Source: Lonicera japonica (lineage: Eukaryota; Streptophyta; Magnoliopsida; Dipsacales; Caprifoliaceae). Taken from it: a stretch of 64,000 bases of DNA. Below the pieces are notes generated by a model. It was not told the origin of the DNA, ran no database searches, and saw only the letters and a list, made by a program, of their open reading frames with translations. Position 1 is the first letter of the stretch. Each line of letters opens with the position of its first letter. Made by a program: the position numbers and the translations under genes. Of the stretch, positions 44,301 through 54,722 are shown piece after piece. The stretch is taken from the NCBI GenBank assembly GCA_021464415.1, contig CM038467.1, positions 19,511,511-19,575,510 of the forward strand, given 5' to 3'.

Positions 44301-46330
44301 AAACAAGTTCAAGAAATCTAGTGAACTCATCCTTTTCTTAAGTTAATGGATATACTCATCCTTTTCTTAAGTTAATGGATATGTATCCTGAATTTCCTAA
44401 AGCCTTAATGCATATTTTAGAGAAAATGAAGCAGATTTCTAACAACTTACACTGGGCTTGCAAAATTCATGACAGGTTGCATTACCAAACAAGTTAAAAG
44501 CTCTCGGGCAATGCATCGAACCAGGGGGCATTGGGCTTCCCATGGTCTAAGTACTACTGCTAAGACGCCACCCATAAGACGCTTAAGAACCTACGGGGGC
44601 AAAAAAAAAAATTAGACAGAATGCAACAAATAACATCGAGAGGCAAAAAAGAAAATTAGCATCGAAACACTACACTCACACCTTGCACTCACTCTCAGGA
44701 GAGATCAATGCAGGGTGAAGCACCTTAGAAGCCATGAGATGGTGCTTCAACCTTTCATCCCTTTCTTCAGAAGATAGTGTTCCCATAACATCAGCGCCAA
44801 TAGCAATTTGGTTTCTTCTGAAAAGATCTAGGTGATCCCCTACTAGGTCTACAACATCCCTGAAAAATTGGACAAACACTGGGTTTCAATTACTCCAAAA
44901 TTATACTATGTAAAACCTCAGGAAATTTCTGTGGAAGTTAAAGAAAATGAAAATAAATGGTTTAGTAAAACTACCTCGTCAACAAGTCAAGCAAGTTTAT
45001 CTCTTTAACTCTTCCAGATATTTCGCCAAGAACATCCATGATGATTGCATGTATCAGTGCAGGGGCCTCCTTATCAGATGTAATATCCGAATACCACAGA
45101 TCTACAATAAAATCTTGCAAAAGCTTGTTAATAAAATCCTCTATTGCAGCCTCTACTACGGGAGAATCAATTTTTCTCTTCCATCTTTGAGGCGGTGGTG
45201 GGGTAGAAAGACGAGAATCATTCACCGATAACTGCTTCTTTTCTAAGTGGGATAGATAAGTCTGTCGACGAACATTTCGAACTTTCCAATAGAACTCCAC
45301 CTCATTAAATAATATCCGTAACCCACAAACCATGAGAATTGATATGGGGACATTCATCCACATTGATTTACTTGTATCTGCAATGAACACACATATAATT
45401 CAGAACAACAATTATTGTGCCAACACATCAAAGCGATTTTCATAACCACCTTGGTTTCAGTTCAAGGGGTTTTCGTCTACATTTGCTATTAAGATGGAAA
45501 GACCCAGAACTTCAGGCCAAAGTTTTTCATCATTTACCACACTAGATTAAAGTCACTAAGATAGTTATTCAACTTACTTCGGCAGGTCTGTCAAAAAAGT
45601 TACAGTTGAGGTATGTTTTTTTTTTTGAAACCTTTGAATGCTAAATGTTGAATACTAAAGTTGAATCCAAGTTTTGAAGATGATGTTTGTTTTTATCCTA
45701 AATGAGCCTCTGAATATAAAAAGTGTTCATTTAAATTCAGCATTAAGCATTTAGTGGGGCTAATACCTCTTAATGCTGCCTTAATCATTTAAATAAAAAA
45801 GTCGTTAATCTCTTAATGATTTAATAAAACAAACAGCTTATTGCAGCACGGAATGCTTAAAATTCTCCCATCAAGCACTGAGAGGCAAAATCAAAGAACC
45901 CCTTAAATTAGAGGTTCTCAATTCTCATTATCTTGGAAGTTAGAAACCGAACAATATGAGCAATTATACTGATTTTATGACATCAAACCCTAACTATACA
46001 CATAAGAATTGACGATTCAAATTTTCGATGAAATTTATGCAACCTTCATGTAGATTCAAAAATAAACAAACACTAATTTTGTGACATCAAACCCTAAATA
46101 CACAAACATAGGATTGCTCCACAGTCCAATGGTAATGCAATAATTTTTTGCCTTCCGACATCGAACCCTAGCTATAAGAACCCTAATCGAAATAGAATTT
46201 GAAGTATAGAGAAGTAGAGAGAGGACTTACGTGTCAAGAAGTAAGAGATGGAGAATATACATAGCGCCCACCACACAGTGCGAACTTTTGCTTCTTCAAT
46301 TAGATCTTGCAAAGTCTCCATAGCCTTCAT
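35368..46330 (-). CDS. Sorting nexin with PXA, PX and Nexin_C domains
   Basis: Fifteen exons: 46231-46330, 44975-45377, 44682-44859, 44451-44590, 41778-42630, 41437-41537, 41102-41246, 40953-41021, 40805-40850, 39528-39958, 38559-38638, 36457-36592, 35898-36087, 35596-35678, 35368-35490. Total 3078 nt, 1025 residues, every junction GT-AG and in phase. Two N-terminal membrane segments (about 18-33 and 43-57) precede a PXA domain (about 105-275), a low-complexity linker, a PX domain (about 560-665, VIGAYFEKLGSKSFAVY, KRRYRNFERLHRQL) and Nexin_C (about 840-960, WISKQILQLMMEDAIDDWLL). PX binds phosphoinositides; the layout fits SNX13/SNX14-like plant proteins (Arabidopsis At2g15900 type) without an RGS domain, likely at endomembrane contact sites. 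The ATG at 46330 is the first in frame; another lies three codons on. Confidence 0.95.
38075..38422. mobile_element. Stowaway-type MITE, 348 bp, in sorting-nexin intron 11
   Basis: Ends CTCTCTCCGTCCCACAAAG and, inverted, CTCCCTCCGTCCCACAAAG, with TA on both sides (38073-38074, 38423-38424). This is the classic Tc1/mariner Stowaway end and TA target. No ORF. Confidence 0.93.
43000..43290 (-). mobile_element. Possible LTR-retroelement remnant in sorting-nexin intron 5
   Basis: On the minus strand, CATGGTATCATAGCTC near 43210-43225 resembles a retroelement primer-binding site, next to AAAAGCTTAAGCTTTTGGGTG near 43000-43025. The word ATCATGCTCTTCAACACT occurs at about 43045 and 43265. It is too damaged to classify. 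Confidence 0.35.
43907..44236. repeat. 164-bp tandem duplication in sorting-nexin intron 5
   Basis: Units start at about 43907 and 44071 and share GACTCTTAAATATTGATGGA, GCAGTATGCAAAGTGGAAAT and GATCTAAGTGCACCTAGGG, each followed by a T-rich and GGGTGGGT-rich run. Copies differ at several sites. A 29-bp tandem pair (CTCATCCTTTTCTTAAG) follows at about 44317-44381. Confidence 0.85.
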
Positions 46331-48770
46331 TGAGTCCAAAGATCAATTAGGATAGATGTATGAGAAGCAAATATGAACCGGAATCCGTGGTTTCAACCCC
46401 GTAGTAACTGATCTTAATCGATTGAGACAAAATAACCGAAGCACTTTTAATTTAATTGACTTTGTTTGTTTCCTGGGAAAATTTGAGAGACGTGATTAGG
46501 GTGGATTCGCAATCAACAACAACAAAACACAACTGTGTTTGGCTGTTGATATGATATGATACGATCTGGTGCGTTTTGGGTTTTTTACTTTTTATTTAGC
46601 CTCCGCGGTGGAGGAGTGACAAAATAACGTGGGAATCTTCCACTTTTATTCTTTTATTTTTTTTCCTGCTTTTCTTCCTCTGTGCGTGGGAACTATAAAG
46701 TATATTTTTAGGGGGAAATTATACTTAAAATACTTACGAAAAAAGTGTAACAAATTATTTACTTGTCATAATTATAAATAGATTAAAACAAAAAATAAAT
46801 TATCAATGAAGTAAGGGCAATACGCCTTGGGAAAAAAAATTTGATGGGGGCAAAATTAGATGGGAATGATACGTGTCTATTTTTATCTATTGAAAATCAA
46901 ATAAAAAAATGAAAAAAAATTTAATTTTAGATGAGAGTGGGCACGTGTTATTTTATCATTGTGAACCCATGACCCCATCTGGCCCCATCAAAAATGGACT
47001 CACACCTTGGGCATGGCAATCAGTGGATGTTGTGTTTACGGGTGTTAAAGTCAATTTGAAAACAAACCAAACCGATCAGTAAAACTTCGAACTGAAAAAA
47101 AATTGAAACCAAAAACGAGAAAACCGAATCCAAAAAGTTTGGTTCAGGTTTGAGGCAAGTGAATCTAAAATTTAACTAAACCGAACCGAACCGAATTATG
47201 TATAAGAAAAAATATGTTAATATATGTACTCTAAGAGCACACGTTAATTATATTATAATACAAAAAAGATGACCTTTTATAAGAATATATTTCTTATTAA
47301 TTGCATATTATGATAATATTAAAAAAAATAGTCACTAACGCGTGCCTTTATTATTTAATTAACTACCAATGCTAAGATTTTTTTATCATATACATGATAA
47401 AAAAATAATTCATCATTTTATTTAATGTATTTCATTCCTATAAATGTACAAATAAAATTATAATTAAATAGAAAACATGGTATTTATATGTTGCTCCTTG
47501 TTTTTAAAAAATCACGACTTTAATTTGAATATGAATCATTCTTACATTACTATTAGTATTACATTTTTATGTTAAATTGATTTAAAAAAAATGTCAAAAC
47601 CGAATCGAAAAGTTTAGTTCAAGCATGGGCATGGTTCAAAGTATCGACCGATACCGAGTTGGAATTCAGGTTGCCGAATCATTATTATGACCCGATATGA
47701 TTAAATTCACGGTATTTTAAAATATCATCGATATTTTACCAAAATCACACCGAGTCATCGATATTTTACTATGTATTGAATAATTAAATAAAATGACTAA
47801 AGTTAAAAATAAAAAAAAAAATACTCCATGTTGGATTTTAGAGACTTGAAGTGTAAATTAGTATTTATTTAAAAAAAATGTTGATTTGTTCCAAAATAAT
47901 TTATTAATCTTTGTTTAATTAAATTGGTAACTATTAAAAAAATGTTAATTTGTTCAATTGTTCCAAAAATTTGTTAATCTTTGCTTAATTAAATTGACTT
48001 AATCCTAAAAAAGAAAAGATCACAAAAAGGAAGAAAAGAAAGAAGAAAAAGAAACGGAAAATAAGCAAGAAAAAATAAAAGCAAAAGAATAAAGCAAAAG
48101 CCTGCCATGCATGTTGAAAAAGTTAATAATATTCATGTATGTGCAGTATTAGTAGTAAACAAAAGAAAGACCAGAGGAGTAGAGGTTGAAAAAAAAAGGT
48201 AAATAAGGTCACGAGATTCTTTCTATGGTCATTCACAAATTCATATTTTTAAAGACAGACGTCAATTCATTTATTCATACTTGAAATTACAAACACACTT
48301 CTCTCCCTTTCTTCATATACTCTGCCTCCAGGTATGTCTTTATTTCCTTCTTTTTATTTTTCTTTTATTCTATACAATATATACAAATTTAAATACAAAA
48401 ATTATATATATGTATGATGGTAGATACCTCTCTAATTTTGCACATTTTTTTGTGTTTAGGGATAATGATTCATCAAATATTGTTACATTAAATATATATA
48501 TACGATGATTAATATGAAAAAACATTTTATGTTCTTGCTAATTTTTTTATCAATGTAAGTGCTCTTTATATTAATATGATAAAACACTTTGGGATTAATA
48601 TATAGATATTTATTTATATATAGATATTAAAATATTTAAAAGATCATACATCATATTAAGAATTGGGTCGGATTTAGAATCATAGGAATGAAATTAAAAA
48701 AATAGTAATAATAAATTACTTGTTCTTTCGTAGAATAGCTCAAAAAACTGATTTAGGTTGGAAACATGGG
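46331..48770. other. Sorting-nexin promoter side, then AT-rich spacer
   Basis: The first 250 bp should hold the minus-strand promoter and 5' UTR. From 47040 to 47200 and near 47600-47780 there are AACCGAACCGAA-like and CCGATACCGAG-like words typical of decayed plant transposons. No gene. Confidence 0.5.
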
Positions 48771-48774
48771 AAAT

Positions 48775-50128
48775 AACTTGTTAAAGGGGATAAAAGAAAA
48801 GTTGTGTGCGATTACTGTCAGAAAATTATTTCTGGTGTTATCACCAGATTCAAGAAACATATAGCATGTATATATCAGGGAATGTTGAAGTATGTCCTTG
48901 TACACCTAAAGAAGTAACAAGCATGATAAGAGAGCAATGTCGTATAAGTCGTAACTGACAACGAGCCCAACTTCAAAGTAGCCGGCAAAATTGTTAATGG
49001 ACAGGAGAAAGCACTTATTTTAGTATCCCTGTGCTGCTCATTATTTAGATTTAATGCTTAAAGACATAGGCAACATGAAGTCCATTAAATCTACATTGAA
49101 TAAAGCCAAATCGATCACGTCTTTTATTTATAATAGTCAAAAAGTTATGAATATAATTAAGCAATATACCAATGATAGAGAATTGTTAAAACCGGGCATT
49201 ACAAGATTCGCAATTTAATATATTGCCCTTGAAAGTCTTATACGGCATCAAATTGAATTAAAGCGAATGTGCACAATAACCGAATGGGTTGAATTCAATC
49301 AAGAAAATAATCGAAAGGGAGTAGCATCGAAGGTCGCCGATTTAATTTTAACCAATCGATTTTGACAACGAGCGGCTGAAGTTATGTTGGTCATGGAACC
49401 ATTGGTGCTACTTTTGAAGGTGGTTGATCAAGATAAAAAGCCTACACTTTCTGTTATATACCAAGGAATGGCTATGGTTAAACTCAGTATAAAAGATAAC
49501 GTTATCAATTGAAAAAAGTACTAGAATGTGATTGAAGATAAATGGGATCGTCAATTACATGCACACTTACATGCAGCATGTACTTCAATTTTTAAGTTTA
49601 AATACTTTTATATGTTCAATAAAATTTATAATTACTAACATGTACTTATTTTATCTTATCGCAACATATTTTTTGAATCCAATGTTTCAATATGAAAACA
49701 ATATTTTAAGTGATGAAGAAGTAAGAAAATGAATAAAATAGGCTATCAAAATATTGGAACCTGACTTAGAAAAACAAGTGCAAGTAATAAATGAGATCAG
49801 ACAATTTGTTAATCATAATGGAGAGTTTGGATCAGTTATTACAAAAAAAGCAGTGAAAAGTTCTCTTCCCGGTATTACTATATAAATTATATTTTTAAAT
49901 TAAACATAATATTATATGCATATGCAATGTGATAATAGTAATACTAACATATATATTTTTACTTATACTTATTTTTATGTATCTGAGTGGTGGTATAACT
50001 ATGGTGAATCGGCCCCTAACCTCAGGCGCATTGCCATAAGAATCCTAAGTCAAACATGTTCATCTCATGGTTGTGAAAGAAATTGGAGCACGTGGTCAAT
50101 AATCCATGTAAAACTTTGCAATCGGTTA
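48775..50128 (+). pseudogene. hAT transposase relic (BED finger to C-terminal dimerisation region)
   Basis: Translated pieces match hAT transposases in order: a BED zinc finger (KVVCDYCQKIISGVITRFKK, about 48795-48865), VTDNEPNFKVAGKI (about 48955), a LKDIGNMKSIKSTLNKAKSI segment (about 49060), IELKRMCTITEWVEFN (about 49250), then IRILSQTCSSHGCERNWSTW (about 50029) from the C-terminal dimerisation region. The stretch between the finger and VTDNE is missing, and stops and shifts occur throughout. The relic is cut at 50128 by the gypsy LTR. DNA transposase, inactive. Confidence 0.8.
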
Positions 50129-50235
50129 TGTAGACACCCCGATCCGTGACCCCCGCAAGAACCCTAACGACCTCCGAGAACTACTATTTTGGGTCCGGGA
50201 CCCACCCGAGGACCCGGTACTACACTAGGAGGGTT

Positions 50236-50492
50236 TGTCGCCCGACAAACTTGTTTTTTAGAGAGATTGTCGCACGACATATCACATTGTCGCGCGACAA
50301 TCCCTGATATGTCGCGCGATAATTCCACTATGTCGCACGACATTCCCCTCTGCACCAGACCAACCACTTTCTGACACATCAATCTGTCAGAACCATCACT
50401 TCAGCCGTTTGTCGCGCGACATTCCCGTATGTCGCGCGACATATCACAATGTCGCGCGACATTCTCCTTTTTTAAGGAAATGTCGCGCGACA
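50236..50492. promoter_or_regulatory. Array of nine 12-bp palindromes (TGTCGCGCGACA) in LTR promoter
   Basis: Exact copies at 50288, 50410, 50430, 50450 and 50481; one- or two-base variants at 50236, 50268, 50310 and 50331. Centre spacings are 32, 20, 22, 21, 79, 20, 20 and 31 bp, near whole helical turns. In the 79-bp gap lies another dyad, CTGACA...TGTCAG (50371-50390). The last copy ends 14 bp before the TATA box. Each perfect unit has three CpG steps. Likely sites for a dimeric regulator; inference. Confidence 0.75.
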
Positions 50493-50506
50493 ATCTCTCC
50501 GAGCAG

Positions 50507-50514
50507 TATAAATA
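50507..50514 (+). promoter_or_regulatory. TATA box of the gypsy LTR
   Basis: TATAAATA in GCAGTATAAATAGGCC, directly after the palindrome array; the expected RNA start is about 30 bp further on. Confidence 0.75.
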
Positions 50515-51694
50515 GGCCAACACCCCAAGGGTTCAAGGGCGGCAATTAGAATCCGAGAATTTGGTGCTTTAGATCTGATTTTTGTTAAGCATTTTTTTTA
50601 CTATTATCTTATTTCTGAAGAATTCTCGAATCTATTTCAACACTCGACGTGTTCCGTTTCTGGAATCGATTTCTCGGAAATATCTGAAGAAAGAGAAGAT
50701 TACTATCGCCAGAGATCCCTCTGCCGTATTATATTTTCTTTCTTATTATTATTCTCGTCGGGAAGGTAAAGAAAGTCCCTTCTAGTATTTAAGATTAGAT
50801 ATCTGTGTACTTGTTTTACTTCTGTTATTCTGTCCACGTTTTATTTGAATAAACTTATTGTCAAGTTACCAATAGTCTACCGTTTTCAAAACAAAAAGAC
50901 CCTGATAAAACTACTTTCAAAACCAGAAGAGTAAGTACATTATCGTCCGGATAAACCCTGTTTTCAAACCCGGACCGATAAAGACTTATCTAGGAATTAA
51001 AATCCACATATCCTGTCTTTTTCATAGACTGCGACGTGTCTGATAAACTCTCCTCAAAGAGTTCAAATTCCATATTGAATTAGTCCCGACATAAAGATCC
51101 GAACCTTTTTCAAATAATCACAACTCGAGAAAACCGTCATTATCTGAGGAAATAATACGGAATACTCTTTCAAAAATAAAAGGTTTTTGTCATTTGTCAT
51201 TTACATCTTTTAAATATAAAAACATCGGATCTCGGAACACAAAGGTTTTCATCCCTTTCCCCGTTTTCCCAAATTAGGTTTACTTTTTATTTAGAAAGTA
51301 GTAGACTGTCGGTAAAAGCATCCAAGTTTTTCAACATAGAATAAACATATAAGACCACTAGAGACCGAAAGGGCGGAATGGGTGCTTAACACCTTCCCAA
51401 ACCGTAATATAGTTTCCGAACCCTATAAGAATCCCGGTTTCGCAGACAAACGTGTAAAGAAAGGCTTGTCTATAGCATTTCCTCTTACACGACCCTTTTT
51501 GTCCGTTTTCTCGTAAAACGTACTGGCGACTCTGAATGAACCCCCTTGCATCTAGAAATAGAACGTAGGGACACTTGATATGAATCAACGAAAACGCTCC
51601 AGCAAATGGAACGACGGAATCAGTTCCGACGTCCCATGACCCCCACCACCAACAGGGGCGAGACCCGGGGGGTCGCATTTGCGGATTCTCACAG

Positions 51695-51712
51695 TGGCGA
51701 CTCTGCTGGGGA
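51695..51712 (+). other. Gypsy primer-binding site
   Basis: TGGCGACTCTGCTGGGGA just after the LTR. Its start TGG fits a tRNA CCA end; Ogre-type elements are known to use an arginine tRNA, which I could not verify here. Confidence 0.7.
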
Positions 51713-52445
51713 GACCATTAGAAAACTAGGCTCTTATTTGTGGACCTTTGTTTATCTGTTGAAAACTTGCTTTTACTGCTTTCCCTACTCATGTTAATTG
51801 ATTGAGAAGAAACCTTTTTCTAAAAAATGGGAGTTTTTCGAAAAGACGTAATAAAGATAATGATATTTGTGAAACCAACCTTTCGAACTTTACACGCACT
51901 ATCACAAATCATGCATTGGTTCTACGAGTGTGAATTTACCCCAAACCCTCGGAAGTATTATAAGTGAGTAGGGAGTTGGCTTGCTTGGGCCAACATAAAC
52001 CGAAAGCATTTACTTCCACTCTCCTTGGCCAAGTACGCCCCCGAGGTATATCGAGTGACGAGAACACTCACGTACCCGGGAAGTATATCAAAAGATTCTT
52101 GCACGTACCCGCCCTTGGGGTATATCGCAAGGTCTTGCCAAAAAGGAGGGAGCCTGAAGCCTTAACCGTTCGAACACCTGCGCTGCATCTAAGATTGAGT
52201 CAGTTAAAACACTTGTCATACAGCTGTAGGGGATGTACCACCTTACGGCTTACTTTACCACACCTATTTTCCGAGGTTTTCTCTCGACCATTTTTAGTGA
52301 TTCTTTTGGCAAAAATCGAGTCGCATCATAGTCTCCCTTCATCTTCGCCACGTGGTTTCGTCTACAGCCATAAAGCGACGTCAGTCTGGAAGGTTGGGCC
52401 GGTCGAGATCATACCGGAAGACTAGTGAGACCAAGCATACCTGAA
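51713..52445 (+). other. Gypsy leader with a small open frame
   Basis: Open frame 51964-52425 (153 codons), starting MSRELACLGQHKPKAF, ends just before gag. It has no recognised domain and may be chance. It contains three similar segments at about 52033-52125 built on GTAC-CCCG and GTATATC words. Ogre elements can carry an ORF ahead of gag, but I see no similarity to support that here. Confidence 0.45.
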
Positions 52446-54722
52446 ATGGCCGATGGACGAGAGAATCAGGAGACAAATCAGAGCCTAGCCGAGGCGTCTG
52501 CAGTTCAACCGACTTTAGCCGAGATGCACCGTTTGTTGATGACCGTCAGCATGAATTTGGCAAGCCTCACAAGTGAGCAACAGAACACCCGGATTCGAAT
52601 GGAAGAGTTGTCAGCCGAACGGAACGCACCACCCGGGTTTGAGCAACTACCACCGAATCGAGATCCGAATCAAGGGCAATCTTCACAAGTACTTCCCCCA
52701 ATCCAAGGAAACCAATCCACCCCAAACGGGCCCTCCAACATGGCCGGTCCGTTCAAAACCGACCCCAACAATCAGAACCAATGGGCCCCGGATTCAGGCC
52801 CCACATACCAACAACAAGAGCCACCCATCGTCTGGCCACAACCTCAGCAAGGCCTCGATCCCCAATATCAACCATGGCCACAAGTTCCCGCAAGACCTAT
52901 TCCACCAGCCCCAATAGCCCCTCCCAATGAGTACCCAGACATCAACCGACTCCGGGCAGTATACGCAGAATCGATGATAGCCCGGGAACAGCCCGATGAG
53001 GTGTCAAGAGAGAGCGAAGAAATGAAGAAATTGAAAGAGCAGATGAAGGTTCTGCAAAGAGGTGTTTCTCTGATGAAAGGGGCAGACGAGATCATAGACA
53101 TGAACGCCTTTTCCCTTTACCCAGAAGCCAGACTACCTCAAGGATTTAAGCTCCCCTCTATCACCAAATTCACTGGTACTACACCCCCCAAAACCCATCT
53201 CCAATCCTACATCAGATCCATGCAAGTGTCCGGCTGTGGAGAGCCGGAGCTGGCTCAGGCTTTTCACATGACTCTCACGGGGGCAGCCCTGAGATGGTTC
53301 TTCGACCTAGAGAAACACCACACGAAAACTTGGGGGGATATCGTCAAAGAATTCATGACCAAGTACGGGTCCAACGAGAATTTGGAAATTACCCGTAAAC
53401 ACCTGGAAATGGCCAAGCAAGGCGAGAAAGAAAGCTTCAGCGACTTTGTCACCCGCTGGAGGGAAATGGCATCCCAAATGTCCAAACGGCCCGACGAAGA
53501 AGAGCAGTTAGAAATCATACAGAAGAATTTTACTCCAGCTGTATTGAACTGCATGGGAAAGCATGTATTCCCACACTTCAGAGCCCTGTTGAGTATGGGG
53601 TCACAGGTAGAGGAAGAATTGGCCAGAAAGGCAGACACGGATACCAAGAAGGCCTCTTACACTGGAAGAAAGACGGCCACTCCAGCCGTAAACCAACTAA
53701 GCTCGTACCCATATCAACAAAACCCATTTCAGCAGTCACCGCAAGTCCCCCCAATGAGTTGGCCTACGCAGGGAGACTCTTCAAACACCGAGGTCAAGAA
53801 AAGGAGAAATTTCTGCACCCTCCCCACTACTCTGGTCAAAAGCCTGGAATTACTCCAAAAAGCCGGACTAGTCACCCCACTCAACCCACGCCCTCCACCA
53901 AATCCTATTCCCAACACTTGGAGAATGAATGAGAACTGTGCGTACCATCAGGCGGCAGGCCATGACACGGAACGTTGTTTAGCTCTCCGCCATCGTATCC
54001 AGGACCTCATTGAAGCCGGAACCATCCCCGCACCCGGCGGGCCCAATGTTACCAACAACCCCCTTCCCAATCATGCTCCACCTGCAGGAATTAACGCCTT
54101 AATCACTGATGAAGGCTTTGATCCCGTAGGACTCATTCGGGACGATCCAGCCTATAAGGCACCCGTTATGCTATCGGCAAAAGCACAAGTTACCCCGGGC
54201 CTCAACCCAATAATTGACCAATGGATGGCCAAGATGAACTTCCTACCTGGGCAGGGCTTAGGAAAGACAAATCAGGGGATCTCGCAACCACTCACCATCA
54301 AAACCAATCCTGGGAAAGCTGGGATAGGATGGACCCAGGACAAGAAAAAACAACCATGGAAACCCCGCCCCCCTCATAAGGAGACAATCTGTATGACAGA
54401 AACTTCCCCCGGGACTTTTAGTTGGTCGGCAGAGCCAGAGTCGTCAGAAACTTCAGAGGGATCAGACCCAACATCCCTTTGGATACAACAGATTACCCGC
54501 TCAGGAAAGGTATACCAGCCACCACCGATGGATGCCGAAAAATCACCGCCTCCAAAAGAAGTAGGAGAAGACCGAGTACTGGAACAGTTGAAGAAAACCC
54601 AGGCACACATCACCATTTGGGGCCTCTTGGTTGCCTCCAAACCTCACAGGACCGCTTTCATTAAACTCCTGGATGAGGCTGTCATATCGCCGGACTCCAC
54701 GCCGAACAACTGCCAAACATGA
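52446..54722 (+). CDS. Gypsy Gag protein, open reading frame intact
   Basis: ATG at 52446 (MADGRENQETNQ), stop TGA at 54720-54722, 758 codons. A proline/glutamine-rich N-terminal region is followed by a coiled-coil-like stretch (about residues 185-215), the retrotransposon gag core (GFKLPSITKFTGTTPPKTHL, AFHMTLTGAALRWFF, SDFVTRWREMASQM), a Cys/His motif (CAYHQAAGHDTERC) and a G-patch-like motif (FLPGQGLGKTNQG). Gag would coat element RNA in a virus-like particle. The stop overlaps the next ATG (ATGA) in the -1 frame. It is the only gypsy ORF without damage. The frame is open 21 bases further upstream without another ATG. Confidence 0.9.
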   Translation: MADGRENQETNQSLAEASAVQPTLAEMHRLLMTVSMNLASLTSEQQNTRIRMEELSAERNAPPGFEQLPPNRDPNQGQSSQVLPPIQGNQSTPNGPSNMAGPFKTDPNNQNQWAPDSGPTYQQQEPPIVWPQPQQGLDPQYQPWPQVPARPIPPAPIAPPNEYPDINRLRAVYAESMIAREQPDEVSRESEEMKKLKEQMKVLQRGVSLMKGADEIIDMNAFSLYPEARLPQGFKLPSITKFTGTTPPKTHLQSYIRSMQVSGCGEPELAQAFHMTLTGAALRWFFDLEKHHTKTWGDIVKEFMTKYGSNENLEITRKHLEMAKQGEKESFSDFVTRWREMASQMSKRPDEEEQLEIIQKNFTPAVLNCMGKHVFPHFRALLSMGSQVEEELARKADTDTKKASYTGRKTATPAVNQLSSYPYQQNPFQQSPQVPPMSWPTQGDSSNTEVKKRRNFCTLPTTLVKSLELLQKAGLVTPLNPRPPPNPIPNTWRMNENCAYHQAAGHDTERCLALRHRIQDLIEAGTIPAPGGPNVTNNPLPNHAPPAGINALITDEGFDPVGLIRDDPAYKAPVMLSAKAQVTPGLNPIIDQWMAKMNFLPGQGLGKTNQGISQPLTIKTNPGKAGIGWTQDKKKQPWKPRPPHKETICMTETSPGTFSWSAEPESSETSEGSDPTSLWIQQITRSGKVYQPPPMDAEKSPPPKEVGEDRVLEQLKKTQAHITIWGLLVASKPHRTAFIKLLDEAVISPDSTPNNCQT

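Larger units (their letters stand above)
50129..51693 (+). repeat. Gypsy 5' LTR, 1565 bp
   Basis: Starts TGTAGACACCCC and ends TTCTCACA, one base before the primer-binding site. Contains a palindrome array, a TATA box at 50507-50514 and, near its end, TGGCGACTCTG (51524-51534), an 11-bp copy of the primer-binding site. The boundary is inferred from the hAT relic on the left and PBS on the right; the partner LTR is not in the window. Confidence 0.82.

Noticed and set aside
50236..50492. CRISPR-like array
   Set aside because: Units are 12-bp palindromes in a plant LTR with irregular short spacing and no unique spacers; a promoter array fits better.
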